This document shows, in pieces, positions 8,137 to 14,733 of a stretch of DNA of 17,035 nucleotides. Source of the DNA: Caryophanales bacterium UBA5729 (GTDB taxonomy: Bacteria > Bacillota_I > Bacilli_A > Izemoplasmatales > Hujiaoplasmataceae); NCBI GenBank assembly GCA_002419505.1, contig DIGF01000003.1, positions 1 to 17,035 of the forward strand, given 5' to 3'. The position numbers were made by a program, and so were the translations under genes. Position 1 is the first letter of the stretch. Every line of letters begins with the position of its first letter. A model generated the notes under the pieces. It was not told where the DNA came from. It saw only the letters and a program-made list of their open reading frames with translations, and did not search any database.

Positions 8137-9492
8137 TTGAAACACTCTTATTTTAGAATATTAACTATTCTTTCGTTAAGCTTTATTGTTTTATTTTTAA
8201 CTGCTTGTGATAGGTCGATTCCTATCAATGTTAATTTTGACTCTCGAGGTGGCACTGAAGTTACGACCTTGACTGTCAATAAGGGTGAAACAATCCCTAT
8301 TCCTTCAGTTACTAAAGAAGGTTATTCACTTGAAGGTTGGTACACCAGTTTAGATAATGGAGTAACTTTTGATGAAAAGTGGTCTTTTGTTAATTCTGTT
8401 GTAAACAACGAAATAACGCTTTATGCAAAATGGACGATTAATGAATACACTATTACATTTAATAGTAACGGAGGAACATTAGTAACATCGATAACACAAG
8501 ATTTTAATACAATAGTAAATGAACCAGCTAATCCCAAAAAAGAAGGTTATGCTTTTAATGGTTGGTATTTAGATGCAGAATTAACATTAAATTATACATT
8601 TGCAACTATGCCGGCTGAAAATATATTACTCTATGCTGATTGGAATGATTTAGAAGAAAAAGATATCACAATCGAAATTTATTATTTTAGATATGAGCAA
8701 GATTATAATAATTGGGGTATTTGGATATGGCCTAGTAATCCAAGTGATTCCGGAAACAAGTTTGAATTTACTGATGAGTATGAAAATTGGATGGTTTTAA
8801 CTATAAATTTATCAGAAACAAATATGTATTGGTCTACGGCTATTGGCATAAAAATAATTAAGGGTGATTGGGCTGAAACAGATATATCATTTGATCGGTT
8901 TATTGACATAAGCGAATATGAAAATGGAGATACCGTAAGAGTTTATCTTATTGAGAATACTGAAGAAATCTTTTTTGATTCTAGTGTAGTTGATAATTAC
9001 TTATTTCTGTTTAACTCTGCTAAAGATTATTACGCAACTGGTAATTTTAATGGCTGGGACACTATTAACGCATATAAAATGGTTCCAATTTATCTATTTG
9101 ATGAGAGAGTTAATTCAATCAGAGACCAATTAACCGGAGTCAAATATTTATACATTATCGAAATCACTCTTCCTGATACAGCTGCTGGCTGGGATGTAAC
9201 TTTCAAAATTAATGGTAATGTAATTACATTTGATGGTAATTTGACAGTTAGAGTTATTCGCACAGCTGCAGGCGATTCTGACGATAGAGATTTTTGGGCA
9301 CAATCTTATGAATCAGGGCCAATAACTAACTTAACGCCATTGACTTTATATATTCCTCCGTTCACAGAAGATAACATTGATCAAGCCGGTACTTGGTATG
9401 ATAATCTTGTTGCTTATCAAGCAGGTACTTATTATTTAATCTTTGCTGAATATGAAGACTATCTAGCAATGGGTTTAATACCTGCTAATTAA
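8137..9492 (+). CDS. Surface lipoprotein: InlB repeats plus PUD glucan-binding-like domain
   Basis: The 451-residue product begins with a lipoprotein signal peptide: basic start, hydrophobic run, lipobox LTAC with Cys24. It should be lipid-anchored on the outer face of the membrane. Two InlB B-repeats (Listeria-Bacteroides repeat) follow at about 31-100 and 104-169, each ending GW-Y then LYA-W. Residues 176-280 match the bacterial pullulanase-associated (PUD) domain: IYYFRYEQDYNNWGIWIWP, then DRFIDISE and VYLIENTEEIFF. PUD domains bind alpha-glucans. The remainder opens with YYATGNFNGWD (298-308), reminiscent of starch-binding modules, but I cannot assign it. No catalytic domain is seen, so adhesion or polysaccharide capture is inferred. 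The TTG start is supported by GGAGGA at 8124-8129, 7 nt upstream. Confidence 0.85.
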   Translation: MKHSYFRILTILSLSFIVLFLTACDRSIPINVNFDSRGGTEVTTLTVNKGETIPIPSVTKEGYSLEGWYTSLDNGVTFDEKWSFVNSVVNNEITLYAKWTINEYTITFNSNGGTLVTSITQDFNTIVNEPANPKKEGYAFNGWYLDAELTLNYTFATMPAENILLYADWNDLEEKDITIEIYYFRYEQDYNNWGIWIWPSNPSDSGNKFEFTDEYENWMVLTINLSETNMYWSTAIGIKIIKGDWAETDISFDRFIDISEYENGDTVRVYLIENTEEIFFDSSVVDNYLFLFNSAKDYYATGNFNGWDTINAYKMVPIYLFDERVNSIRDQLTGVKYLYIIEITLPDTAAGWDVTFKINGNVITFDGNLTVRVIRTAAGDSDDRDFWAQSYESGPITNLTPLTLYIPPFTEDNIDQAGTWYDNLVAYQAGTYYLIFAEYEDYLAMGLIPAN

Positions 9493-9550
9493 TATACATT
9501 ATTTAAAATATAATAAATTTTAACAAATTACATAAAAGAAGGAGGTTACA

Positions 9551-9781
9551 ATGTTTAGTTCAGATACGATGTCTATAGGCGATTGGTGGCTATTTTTTAT
9601 ACTGATGATTATCCCAATCGTTAATATTATTGTTTTTCTCATAATATTATTTTCATCATCAGTTAATCGTTCACTAAAAAATATGCTTTTAGCAATGATA
9701 TTACCTGGAATAATCTTAATTGTATTAGTTGTATTTTTTGGCTTAGGTTCAGGTTTGCTTGATTATTTATTGCCAAATTAA
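9551..9781 (+). CDS. Small two-helix membrane protein
   Basis: This 76-residue hydrophobic protein has two predicted membrane helices (about 12-36 and 44-68) joined by a short polar turn, SSSVNRSLKN. The opening DWWLFFILMIIPIVNII resembles small uncharacterised Firmicutes membrane proteins with a W...IP.VNI pattern. An excellent ribosome binding site (AAGGAGG, 9539-9545) sits 5 nt before the ATG. It follows the lipoprotein gene by 58 bp in the same direction and is ended by the hairpin at 9856, so the two probably share a transcript. Function unknown. Confidence 0.75.
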   Translation: MFSSDTMSIGDWWLFFILMIIPIVNIIVFLIILFSSSVNRSLKNMLLAMILPGIILIVLVVFFGLGSGLLDYLLPN

Positions 9782-9855
9782 GCTTTGCTGAAACAATAAT
9801 TCCTTGTTTTTGCATAACAAAAAACCAATGTTTTTATATCATGTTTACAATAATC

Positions 9856-9880
9856 CAGCCCTTTATTGGGCTGTTTTATT
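9856..9880 (+). terminator. Rho-independent terminator
   Basis: CAGCCC (9856-9861) pairs with GGGCTG (9868-9873) around a TTTATT loop and is followed by TTTTATTT. It closes the lipoprotein and small membrane protein unit. Confidence 0.75.
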
Positions 9881-9921
9881 TGATTAAGCCATTTAACAAA
9901 TTTCTTAAAAACTTGTAAATA

Positions 9922-9930
9922 TGCTATAAT
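9922..9930 (+). promoter_or_regulatory. Extended -10 promoter of the acetyltransferase gene
   Basis: TGC-TATAAT (TATAAT at 9925-9930) is a perfect extended -10. The -35 region 17-18 nt upstream (TTTCTT, 9901-9906) is weak. It lies downstream of the terminator at 9856, making the acetyltransferase gene a separate unit. Confidence 0.6.
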
Positions 9931-9967
9931 ATTGAGGTAAATAGAAAAAAGAATCAGGTGAAAGAAA

Positions 9968-10807
9968 ATGGCTAACTTAACATTTATTGAAGATAAAGAA
10001 TTTAAATACAATGATGAGATTATCAATAAATTAAAAGCATATAATCAATCTCAAGCAGGATACAGAGAAAAAGACAAACAGAATTTCTATGTTTGTCTAG
10101 ACGAAGAAGTCTTAGGTGTTTGTCATACAAAAATGGCATCTGATTGGTGCCATATCAAAAACATTTATTATCAAGATATCGACACTTTAAAAACTCTACT
10201 AAATGATATTAAAAATTACTATCTGAATAAAGTTGAAGGCATTCAATTTAACTCGGTAATTCCAGAAAGAATCGAAGATTTTCAATCTCTAGGCTTTATT
10301 GAAAAAGGTAAACTAAAAGATATGCCCAGCGGTTTAGAAAATGTGTTTATGCTAAACACCGATTTCAGCAACTACGAAACTGAAGATGATTATTCAGTGG
10401 AAAACACTAAAGAGAAGATCAGTGATTATGATCAAATCTTAAAAACAGAAAACAAGAAACTCAGAAAATCGCTTAACTTTTCTGCTGAAGTCATTGATAC
10501 TCAATTTGTTGCTTTGGATGATGGGGTGTTTGTTGGTGGTATTTACGGCAATTATCAATATGATTACTTATTTATTAATATCTTATTTGTTGACGAAGAT
10601 TATCGCGGTCAACATATCGCTTCTAAACTAATGGATTTAATTGAAGCAGATGCTTTAAAAAGACAAGTATATAATCTCTATCTAACAACTTTTGAATTTC
10701 AAGCTTTAGATTTTTACAAAAAAAGAGGCTACAAAGAAGTAATGACCATCTATGATTATCCTATTGGATATAAAGAACATACAGTTTATAAAAAAATAAA
10801 GCAATAA
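9968..10807 (+). CDS. GNAT-family N-acetyltransferase with two GNAT-like halves
   Basis: The 279-residue protein should use acetyl-CoA to acetylate an unknown amine substrate. The C-terminal half (about 170-279) is a recognisable GNAT fold: VGGIYG (189-194), the acetyl-CoA motif A region INILFVDEDYRGQHIASKLM (203-222) and the terminal FEFQALDFYKKRGY (242-255). In the R-x-x-G-x-A signature the glycine is His216, a deviation. The N-terminal half (about 40-120) looks like a degenerate GNAT domain, with its own LGFIEKG end, so it is probably a tandem GNAT protein with one active site. AGGTGA (9956-9961) is 6 nt before the ATG. It stands alone between its own promoter and the next one, so neighbours do not reveal the substrate. 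Confidence 0.85.
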   Translation: MANLTFIEDKEFKYNDEIINKLKAYNQSQAGYREKDKQNFYVCLDEEVLGVCHTKMASDWCHIKNIYYQDIDTLKTLLNDIKNYYLNKVEGIQFNSVIPERIEDFQSLGFIEKGKLKDMPSGLENVFMLNTDFSNYETEDDYSVENTKEKISDYDQILKTENKKLRKSLNFSAEVIDTQFVALDDGVFVGGIYGNYQYDYLFINILFVDEDYRGQHIASKLMDLIEADALKRQVYNLYLTTFEFQALDFYKKRGYKEVMTIYDYPIGYKEHTVYKKIKQ

Positions 10808-10849
10808 ATAACACTATTTTCATTTATTTACATTGAAAATTCACTTAAG

Positions 10850-10858
10850 TGGTATAAT
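10850..10858 (+). promoter_or_regulatory. Extended -10 promoter with upstream palindrome
   Basis: TGG-TATAAT (TATAAT at 10853-10858) is an extended -10. A 10-bp perfect palindrome, CACTTAAGTG (10842-10851), lies directly against it in the spacer. TTGAAA at 10833-10838 is only 14 nt from the -10, and TTTACA at 10827-10832 is 20 nt away, so neither is an ideal -35. Confidence 0.55.
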
Positions 10859-10881
10859 TATAGATAGAAGGAGTGATAATT

Positions 10882-11418
10882 ATGTTAGATACAATGAAAA
10901 AAATTCCGATTATTAATATCATCGTCGGAACATTACTAATTTTTCTAGGTATATTTTTTGTTTTCATTAAACCAGACATCGGTGAAAACATTAAAAATGT
11001 CGCAATTGGATTGATGATCTTAGTCATCGTAGTGCTTTTAGTTTATCCGGGATTTAAAAAACCTAAGTCAAAATTGTTACTAAGTTTACTGGTTATAGAG
11101 TTAGTTATCGGGGTATTGGTAAGTATTATGTTTATTGCCAATAGTAGTGCTAATCCATCATTATGGATTGGACTAGTAATTTATGTCCATGGTGTGGTTG
11201 GTTTAATCGGTGGCTACTTTAGTTCTGAGAAACAAAAAATGTGGTTATTTTTCTTATCATTATTGTTTGTTACAATTGGCGTATTCATCTTTGCTTCTAG
11301 ACTGATTACCAATGACATGTTAATCAATGTTTTGCTCTTGATGTTTTTACTACCAGGCTTATTTCTTTTGGTTTTTGGTTTACTTAGTCTGAAAAATAAA
11401 GGTGCAAAAAAGAGTTAA
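10882..11418 (+). CDS. Six-helix integral membrane protein of unknown function
   Basis: The 178-residue product has about six hydrophobic segments (8-28, 38-55, 65-87, 93-112, 119-138, 146-170) separated by short loops, with a Lys-rich C-terminus (KNKGAKKS). By the positive-inside rule that tail should face the cytoplasm. I chose the ATG at 10882 because AAGGAG (10868-10873) is 8 nt upstream; a GTG at 10873 is in frame but overlaps the ribosome binding site. Size and helix count recall HdeD/DUF308-like proteins, but no diagnostic motif is seen, so this is only a suggestion. The gene has its own promoter and no obvious operon partner. Confidence 0.75.
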   Translation: MLDTMKKIPIINIIVGTLLIFLGIFFVFIKPDIGENIKNVAIGLMILVIVVLLVYPGFKKPKSKLLLSLLVIELVIGVLVSIMFIANSSANPSLWIGLVIYVHGVVGLIGGYFSSEKQKMWLFFLSLLFVTIGVFIFASRLITNDMLINVLLLMFLLPGLFLLVFGLLSLKNKGAKKS

Positions 11419-11532
11419 CGAGAAAAAAACATTTTATAAAATATAATATCTAAAATTATGTTAAATCAAATATTTAACAAGAAATTTTGATGGTTTTTTC
11501 TATGATTTATTAACTTTAGGAAGTAGGTTATC

Positions 11533-12063
11533 TTGATTATGTGTACAGAAATATACAATATGCTATTGACTCATTCTAAGCGATATCCTAAAATGGAGAT
11601 TGCAGACTATCTTAAATTATTATACCAAGCTTATTACGGACCATTTCATTTTCAAGGAAACCCTAATAAAGAAAAGCTAAAAATGCGTTTAGATGATGAA
11701 TTAGAGCATTTAAACCAAGCTTTTGAGCTAATAGAAGATATCGGCAATAATTATGTTAGAGTTCATTTGGGTTTGATTAAAGCTAATAAACTTAGTAGCG
11801 ATATTGTTGTAGATGCTTTTTTAAAATCAATGAATGATGATTTAGACTTAGTAAAGGCAGAAAATCTGTTTTTAGATGGTATTGATCAACTAAAAGATTT
11901 TCTTTTAAGTGTTCAAGAAGAAGCAGTCGCTAAGCAATCGATCCTTAAAATTGATGAATATTTACAACAAGGGATAAGACCAATCCATCATAGCGAAACT
12001 TTTAGAGAGTATTATTCACCACATTACCGAGTGATTTCAAAAAAATATCTTATAGATAAGTAA
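11533..12063 (+). CDS. Conserved protein of unknown function (HHSxxFRxxYxPxYRV motif)
   Basis: This 176-residue soluble, mostly helical protein has two striking blocks: DYLKLLYQAYYGPFHF (25-40) and IHHSETFREYYSPHYRVI (151-168). Similar blocks (YQ..fGP.H near the start, HHSE.(Y/F)R..Y.P.YRV near the end) occur, as I recall, in uncharacterised bacterial proteins of about 200 residues. The clustered His residues might bind metal or be catalytic. No function is known to me. The start is uncertain: TTG at 11533 lies 5-9 nt after AGGAAGTAGG (11518-11527), while ATG at 11539 is two codons on and also possible. It precedes the LURP-one-like gene by 20 bp and probably forms an operon with it. Confidence 0.75.
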   Translation: MIMCTEIYNMLLTHSKRYPKMEIADYLKLLYQAYYGPFHFQGNPNKEKLKMRLDDELEHLNQAFELIEDIGNNYVRVHLGLIKANKLSSDIVVDAFLKSMNDDLDLVKAENLFLDGIDQLKDFLLSVQEEAVAKQSILKIDEYLQQGIRPIHHSETFREYYSPHYRVISKKYLIDK

Positions 12064-12083
12064 AAAAACCAAGGAGGCAATAA

Positions 12084-12569
12084 ATGAGATTCTATATTAA
12101 GCAAAAGGTTTTTACACTCAAAGACAAGTTTAATGTCTTTGATGAAACTCAGAACCAAAAGTATCAAGTAAAAGGTAAGTTCTTAAGTATAACAAACAAA
12201 CTGGAATTACTAGATATGGAAGGTAAACTATTATTGCGTTCCAATCGCAAGGTTTTTACGTTCATGCCAAAATACTATATCTATGATTCACAAAACCAAT
12301 TAGTTGCTGAAATAAAGAAGGTATTCTCTATTTTGCCTAAGTATAAGTTAACTGTTTTAGGCAAAGAACTAAAAGTTGATGGCAAATTCTTTGCGCATAA
12401 CTTTTTTATACTAGATAACAGTCAAACTTTAGCCTCTATCAGTAAAAGAGTTATCTCTTGGGGCGATACTTATGAGATTGATATTCTCTCGGAAGAAAAC
12501 AAAGAGATTTTCTTGTTTGTCGTAATTATAATTGACCAAACTATTCATGAAAAGAAAAGAAGATACTAA
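12084..12569 (+). CDS. LURP-one-related / YxjI-like protein
   Basis: The 161-residue protein resembles the LURP-one-related family (Pfam LOR; B. subtilis YxjI), a tubby-like beta-barrel fold. It has the family rhythm of short strands with repeated F-x(4)-(K/P)KY-type units: VFTLKDKFNVFDE (9-21), VFTFMPKYYIYD (57-68) and VFSILPKYKLTV (80-91), with YQVKGKFLSI between. The fold may bind phospholipid or act as a structural scaffold, but bacterial members have no established function. AAGGAGG (12071-12077) sits 6 nt before the ATG, one of the best ribosome binding sites in the window. It is 20 bp downstream of the HHSxxFR-motif gene and probably cotranscribed. Confidence 0.8.
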   Translation: MRFYIKQKVFTLKDKFNVFDETQNQKYQVKGKFLSITNKLELLDMEGKLLLRSNRKVFTFMPKYYIYDSQNQLVAEIKKVFSILPKYKLTVLGKELKVDGKFFAHNFFILDNSQTLASISKRVISWGDTYEIDILSEENKEIFLFVVIIIDQTIHEKKRRY

Positions 12570-12616
12570 ATAAAAAAATATTATTGATTATCTCTATACA
12601 AATTTTTATTAAGATA

Positions 12617-12625
12617 TGTTATAAT
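12617..12625 (+). promoter_or_regulatory. Extended -10 promoter of the structured RNA
   Basis: TGT-TATAAT (TATAAT at 12620-12625) is a perfect extended -10; the upstream TATACA (12595-12600) is a weak -35 at 19 nt. Normal spacing puts the start at G12632, exactly the first base of the 13-bp closing helix of the RNA. This agreement supports both calls. Confidence 0.65.
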
Positions 12626-12631
12626 ACAAGT

Positions 12632-12815
12632 GTATAGGACCTGAGTAATTTTTTGTTATAAAGCAAAAATGCAGTTGTTCTTTTAGATTTATTAGTTTTA
12701 GTAATAAAAGTTTTAGATTTAGGATTTGTACTGTTTGGTAACATTAGTCTTTTATCAATTTTTAATGAAGTTGTTTTTAGATATTTTGATATACCATTTC
12801 CATCAGGTCCTATAC
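12632..12815 (+). ncRNA. Stand-alone structured small RNA, 6S-like candidate
   Basis: The predicted transcript begins with GTATAGGACCTGA (12632-12644), whose exact complement TCAGGTCCTATAC lies at 12803-12815. The ends of a roughly 184-nt RNA are thus closed by a perfect 13-bp helix. Inside are a left-arm hairpin TTTTTG/CAAAAA near 12650-12669, a 7-bp pairing of ATAAAAG (12704-12710) with CTTTTAT (12749-12755), and an apical hairpin with GTT/AAC around TGGT at 12733-12742. A rod of 180-200 nt with a closed terminal stem, unpaired middle and own promoter is the plan of 6S RNA, which binds housekeeping RNA polymerase. I see none of the RNase P, SRP or tmRNA signatures. A riboswitch for the downstream pduL is less likely, because that gene has its own promoter after the terminator. 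The RNA call is fairly firm; the 6S identity is tentative. Confidence 0.6.
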
Positions 12816-12831
12816 CTTATTTAATGAATCT

Positions 12832-12866
12832 CCCTGCTGTTAAAATAATAGCAGGGTTTTTTATTT
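12832..12866 (+). terminator. Rho-independent terminator of the structured RNA
   Basis: CCCTGCT (12832-12838) pairs with AGCAGGG (12850-12856). Three further pairs (one G-U) reduce the loop to AAAAT, and TTTTTTATTT follows. It is 16 nt beyond the closing helix of the RNA, so the primary 3' end would need trimming if the mature RNA ends at the helix. Confidence 0.85.
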
Positions 12867-12898
12867 CTTGTGAAATAAAAATAATAGTTATTAATGGT

Positions 12899-12943
12899 TT
12901 GCTAAAGTTGTGAAAATTTAGTAAAATATAAGGTGATATTTTA
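12899..12943 (+). promoter_or_regulatory. Promoter and inverted-repeat operator candidate of pduL-tgt
   Basis: TTGCTA (12899-12904) and TAAAAT (12922-12927) are separated by 17 nt, predicting a start near 12934. A perfect 8-bp inverted repeat, TAAAATAT/ATATTTTA (12922-12929 and 12936-12943, loop AAGGTG), covers the -10 and the predicted start. It could be a repressor site in DNA, or a weak hairpin just before the AAGGAGG ribosome binding site (12943-12949). Confidence 0.5.
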
Positions 12944-12960
12944 AGGAGGATTAGCATTTT

Positions 12961-13533
12961 ATGGATAAAAAAGTATTAGTAGAAGTCTCTGCGAGACATT
13001 TGCATCTCTCTAGAGAACATTTAGATATTTTATTTGGTAAAGGTTATGAATTAACAGTCAAGAAATACCTATCACAACCTGGTCAATACGCAGCTAATGA
13101 ACGGGTTGATATTATTGGACCGAAGAAGGAATTGAAAAACGTCTCAATTTTAGGGCCAATCAGAAAAAATACACAAGTGGAAATCTCTTTAACGGATGCT
13201 AGATCAATTGGGATTTTAGCACCAATCAGAGAAAGCGGCGACATAGCTCAAAGCGCACCATGTAAAATTGTCGGACCTCAGGGTGAAGTTGAAATAGAAG
13301 AAGGCGTGATTATTGCTAAAAGGCATATTCATTTAACACCTGAAGATGCAAAGAAGTTTAGTGTTAAAGATAAAGAAACAGTGATGGTAAAAATTGAATC
13401 CTATGGCAGAACCACTATCTTTGGTGATGTGGTAATTAGAGTTAGAGACGACTTTGCTTCAGCGATGCATATTGATACTGATGAAGGTAATGCTGTTGGC
13501 ATCTCAGGAGAAGTGTACGGTACAATCATTTAA
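12961..13533 (+). CDS. pduL: PduL-type phosphate acyltransferase (phosphotransacylase)
   Basis: The 190-residue protein interconverts acyl-CoA plus phosphate and acyl phosphate plus CoA. With acetate kinase this yields ATP and acetate (or propionate). It has the PduL two-barrel plan and the zinc-binding histidines: VSARHLHLS (H13, H15), AKRHIHLTPEDA (H122, H124) and SAMHIDTDEGNA (H170). No N-terminal extension for encapsulation in a microcompartment is present and there are no microcompartment genes nearby, so it is probably the cell's general cytosolic phosphotransacetylase. AAGGAGG lies 11 nt before the ATG, a rather long spacing. The tgt gene begins 2 bp after its stop, suggesting one operon. 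Confidence 0.92.
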   Translation: MDKKVLVEVSARHLHLSREHLDILFGKGYELTVKKYLSQPGQYAANERVDIIGPKKELKNVSILGPIRKNTQVEISLTDARSIGILAPIRESGDIAQSAPCKIVGPQGEVEIEEGVIIAKRHIHLTPEDAKKFSVKDKETVMVKIESYGRTTIFGDVVIRVRDDFASAMHIDTDEGNAVGISGEVYGTII

Positions 13534-13535
13534 TT

Positions 13536-14648
13536 ATGGCAATTAAATTTGAACTTATCCATCAAGATAAATTAACAGGTGCTAGATACGGAATCTTGCA
13601 CACGCCTCACGGCAGCTTTGAAACACCGATTTTTATGCCAGTCGGAACGCAAGCGACAGTTAAGACCTTAGATGTGGACGAAATCAAAGAAGTCAGTCAA
13701 GGGCTGATCTTAGGAAATACATATCACCTCTGGCTACAACCTGGTGATGAGATTATCAAAGACCATGGAGGAATCCGTGGTTTTATGAATTGGGATGGAG
13801 GCTTATTAACTGATTCTGGCGGTTTCCAAGTCTTTTCTTTGTCGAAAATTCGTAAGATAAATGAAGATGGAGTAGAATTTAGACATCATATCAACGGTTC
13901 GCTTTTACACATGAGTCCTGAAGATAGCATCAGAATCCAAAATAATCTTGGTGCGGATATCATCATGAGTTTTGATGAATGTCCACCGTTTCATTCACCT
14001 TATCAATATCATAAAGATTCTTTAGAAAGAACTTTAAGATGGGCCGAAAGAGGCAAAGCCGTTCATAAAAACCCTAAAGAACAAGCTTTATTTGGGATTG
14101 TTCAAGGCGGGCCTTTTAAAGATTTACGCGAGCATTCAATTGATGAGTTAAAGAAGATTGATTTTCCTGGTTATTCTATCGGTGGCTTAAGTGTTGGTGA
14201 AACCAAGGAAGAAATGTATGAAATCTTAGAATTTCTTAAAGATAAAATGCCTGAAGATAAACCGCGTTATCTCATGGGGGTTGGTTCGCCTGATGATATT
14301 GTCATGGGAGTCTTAAACGGCATCGATATGTTCGATTGCGTTTTACCGACCAGAATCGCTCGTCATGGTTCTGCGATGACGACTATGGGGAAAGTAGTGA
14401 TTAAAAATAAAACCTATGAATTTGACTTAGGCCCACTGGATCCTAATTGTGATTGCAAGGTCTGTAAAAACTACTCACGCAGTTACATCAGACATTTGTT
14501 TAAAGCAAAAGAAATGTTAGGACAAAGATTAGTCTCTTATCATAATCTTTATTATTTAAAAGGGCTAATGCAAGAGATCAGAGAAGCGATAAAACAGGAC
14601 CGTTTCTTAGAGTTTAAAGAACAAGTGTTAAAAGATTATTACGAATAG
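13536..14648 (+). CDS. tgt: tRNA-guanine transglycosylase
   Basis: The 370-residue enzyme exchanges guanine 34 of tRNAs with GUN anticodons for preQ1 (or another queuosine precursor), a base-exchange step of queuosine formation. It is full length. TDSGGFQVFSLS (92-103) contains the active-site D93, GGLSVGE is at 216-222 and GIDMFDCVLPTR (262-273) holds the nucleophilic aspartate. The zinc site is C305-x-C307-x2-C310 with H336 (SYHN). The start is 2 bp after the pduL stop with no good ribosome binding site of its own (AGGAGAAG at 13506-13513 is too far), so it probably depends on coupling to pduL translation. No other queuosine gene is in the window, so precursor supply cannot be judged. Confidence 0.96.
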   Translation: MAIKFELIHQDKLTGARYGILHTPHGSFETPIFMPVGTQATVKTLDVDEIKEVSQGLILGNTYHLWLQPGDEIIKDHGGIRGFMNWDGGLLTDSGGFQVFSLSKIRKINEDGVEFRHHINGSLLHMSPEDSIRIQNNLGADIIMSFDECPPFHSPYQYHKDSLERTLRWAERGKAVHKNPKEQALFGIVQGGPFKDLREHSIDELKKIDFPGYSIGGLSVGETKEEMYEILEFLKDKMPEDKPRYLMGVGSPDDIVMGVLNGIDMFDCVLPTRIARHGSAMTTMGKVVIKNKTYEFDLGPLDPNCDCKVCKNYSRSYIRHLFKAKEMLGQRLVSYHNLYYLKGLMQEIREAIKQDRFLEFKEQVLKDYYE

Positions 14649-14733
14649 ATTTTTTGTTTCTTTACATTATTATATTTATTATTCATGTCATTTGTGATAA
14701 GATAATAATAAGATCATTAATTGGGGGTACCAA
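14649..14733. other. ftsZ upstream region
   Basis: The short AT-rich gap has no clear terminator after tgt and no consensus promoter; GATAAT at 14701-14706 is a possible -10 with no good -35. GGGGGT (14723-14728), 5 nt before the ftsZ ATG, is an unusual but usable ribosome binding site. Confidence 0.35.

Noticed and set aside
11431..11447. Palindrome ATTTTATAAAAT overlapping a TATAAT, as a possible promoter/operator for the gene at 11533
   Set aside because: No -35, about 90 bp from the gene, and such A/T palindromes are expected by chance in this base composition.
12632..12866. Riboswitch or T-box leader controlling pduL
   Set aside because: The closing helix and terminator stem do not share sequence for an antiterminator switch, and pduL has its own promoter downstream of the terminator.
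12662..12913. 83-codon open frame across the structured RNA and its terminator, coding for a hydrophobic sequence
   Set aside because: It has no ATG, GTG or TTG start until codon 55, no ribosome binding site, and runs through a strong terminator. The U-rich RNA strand explains the lack of stops and the hydrophobic bias.
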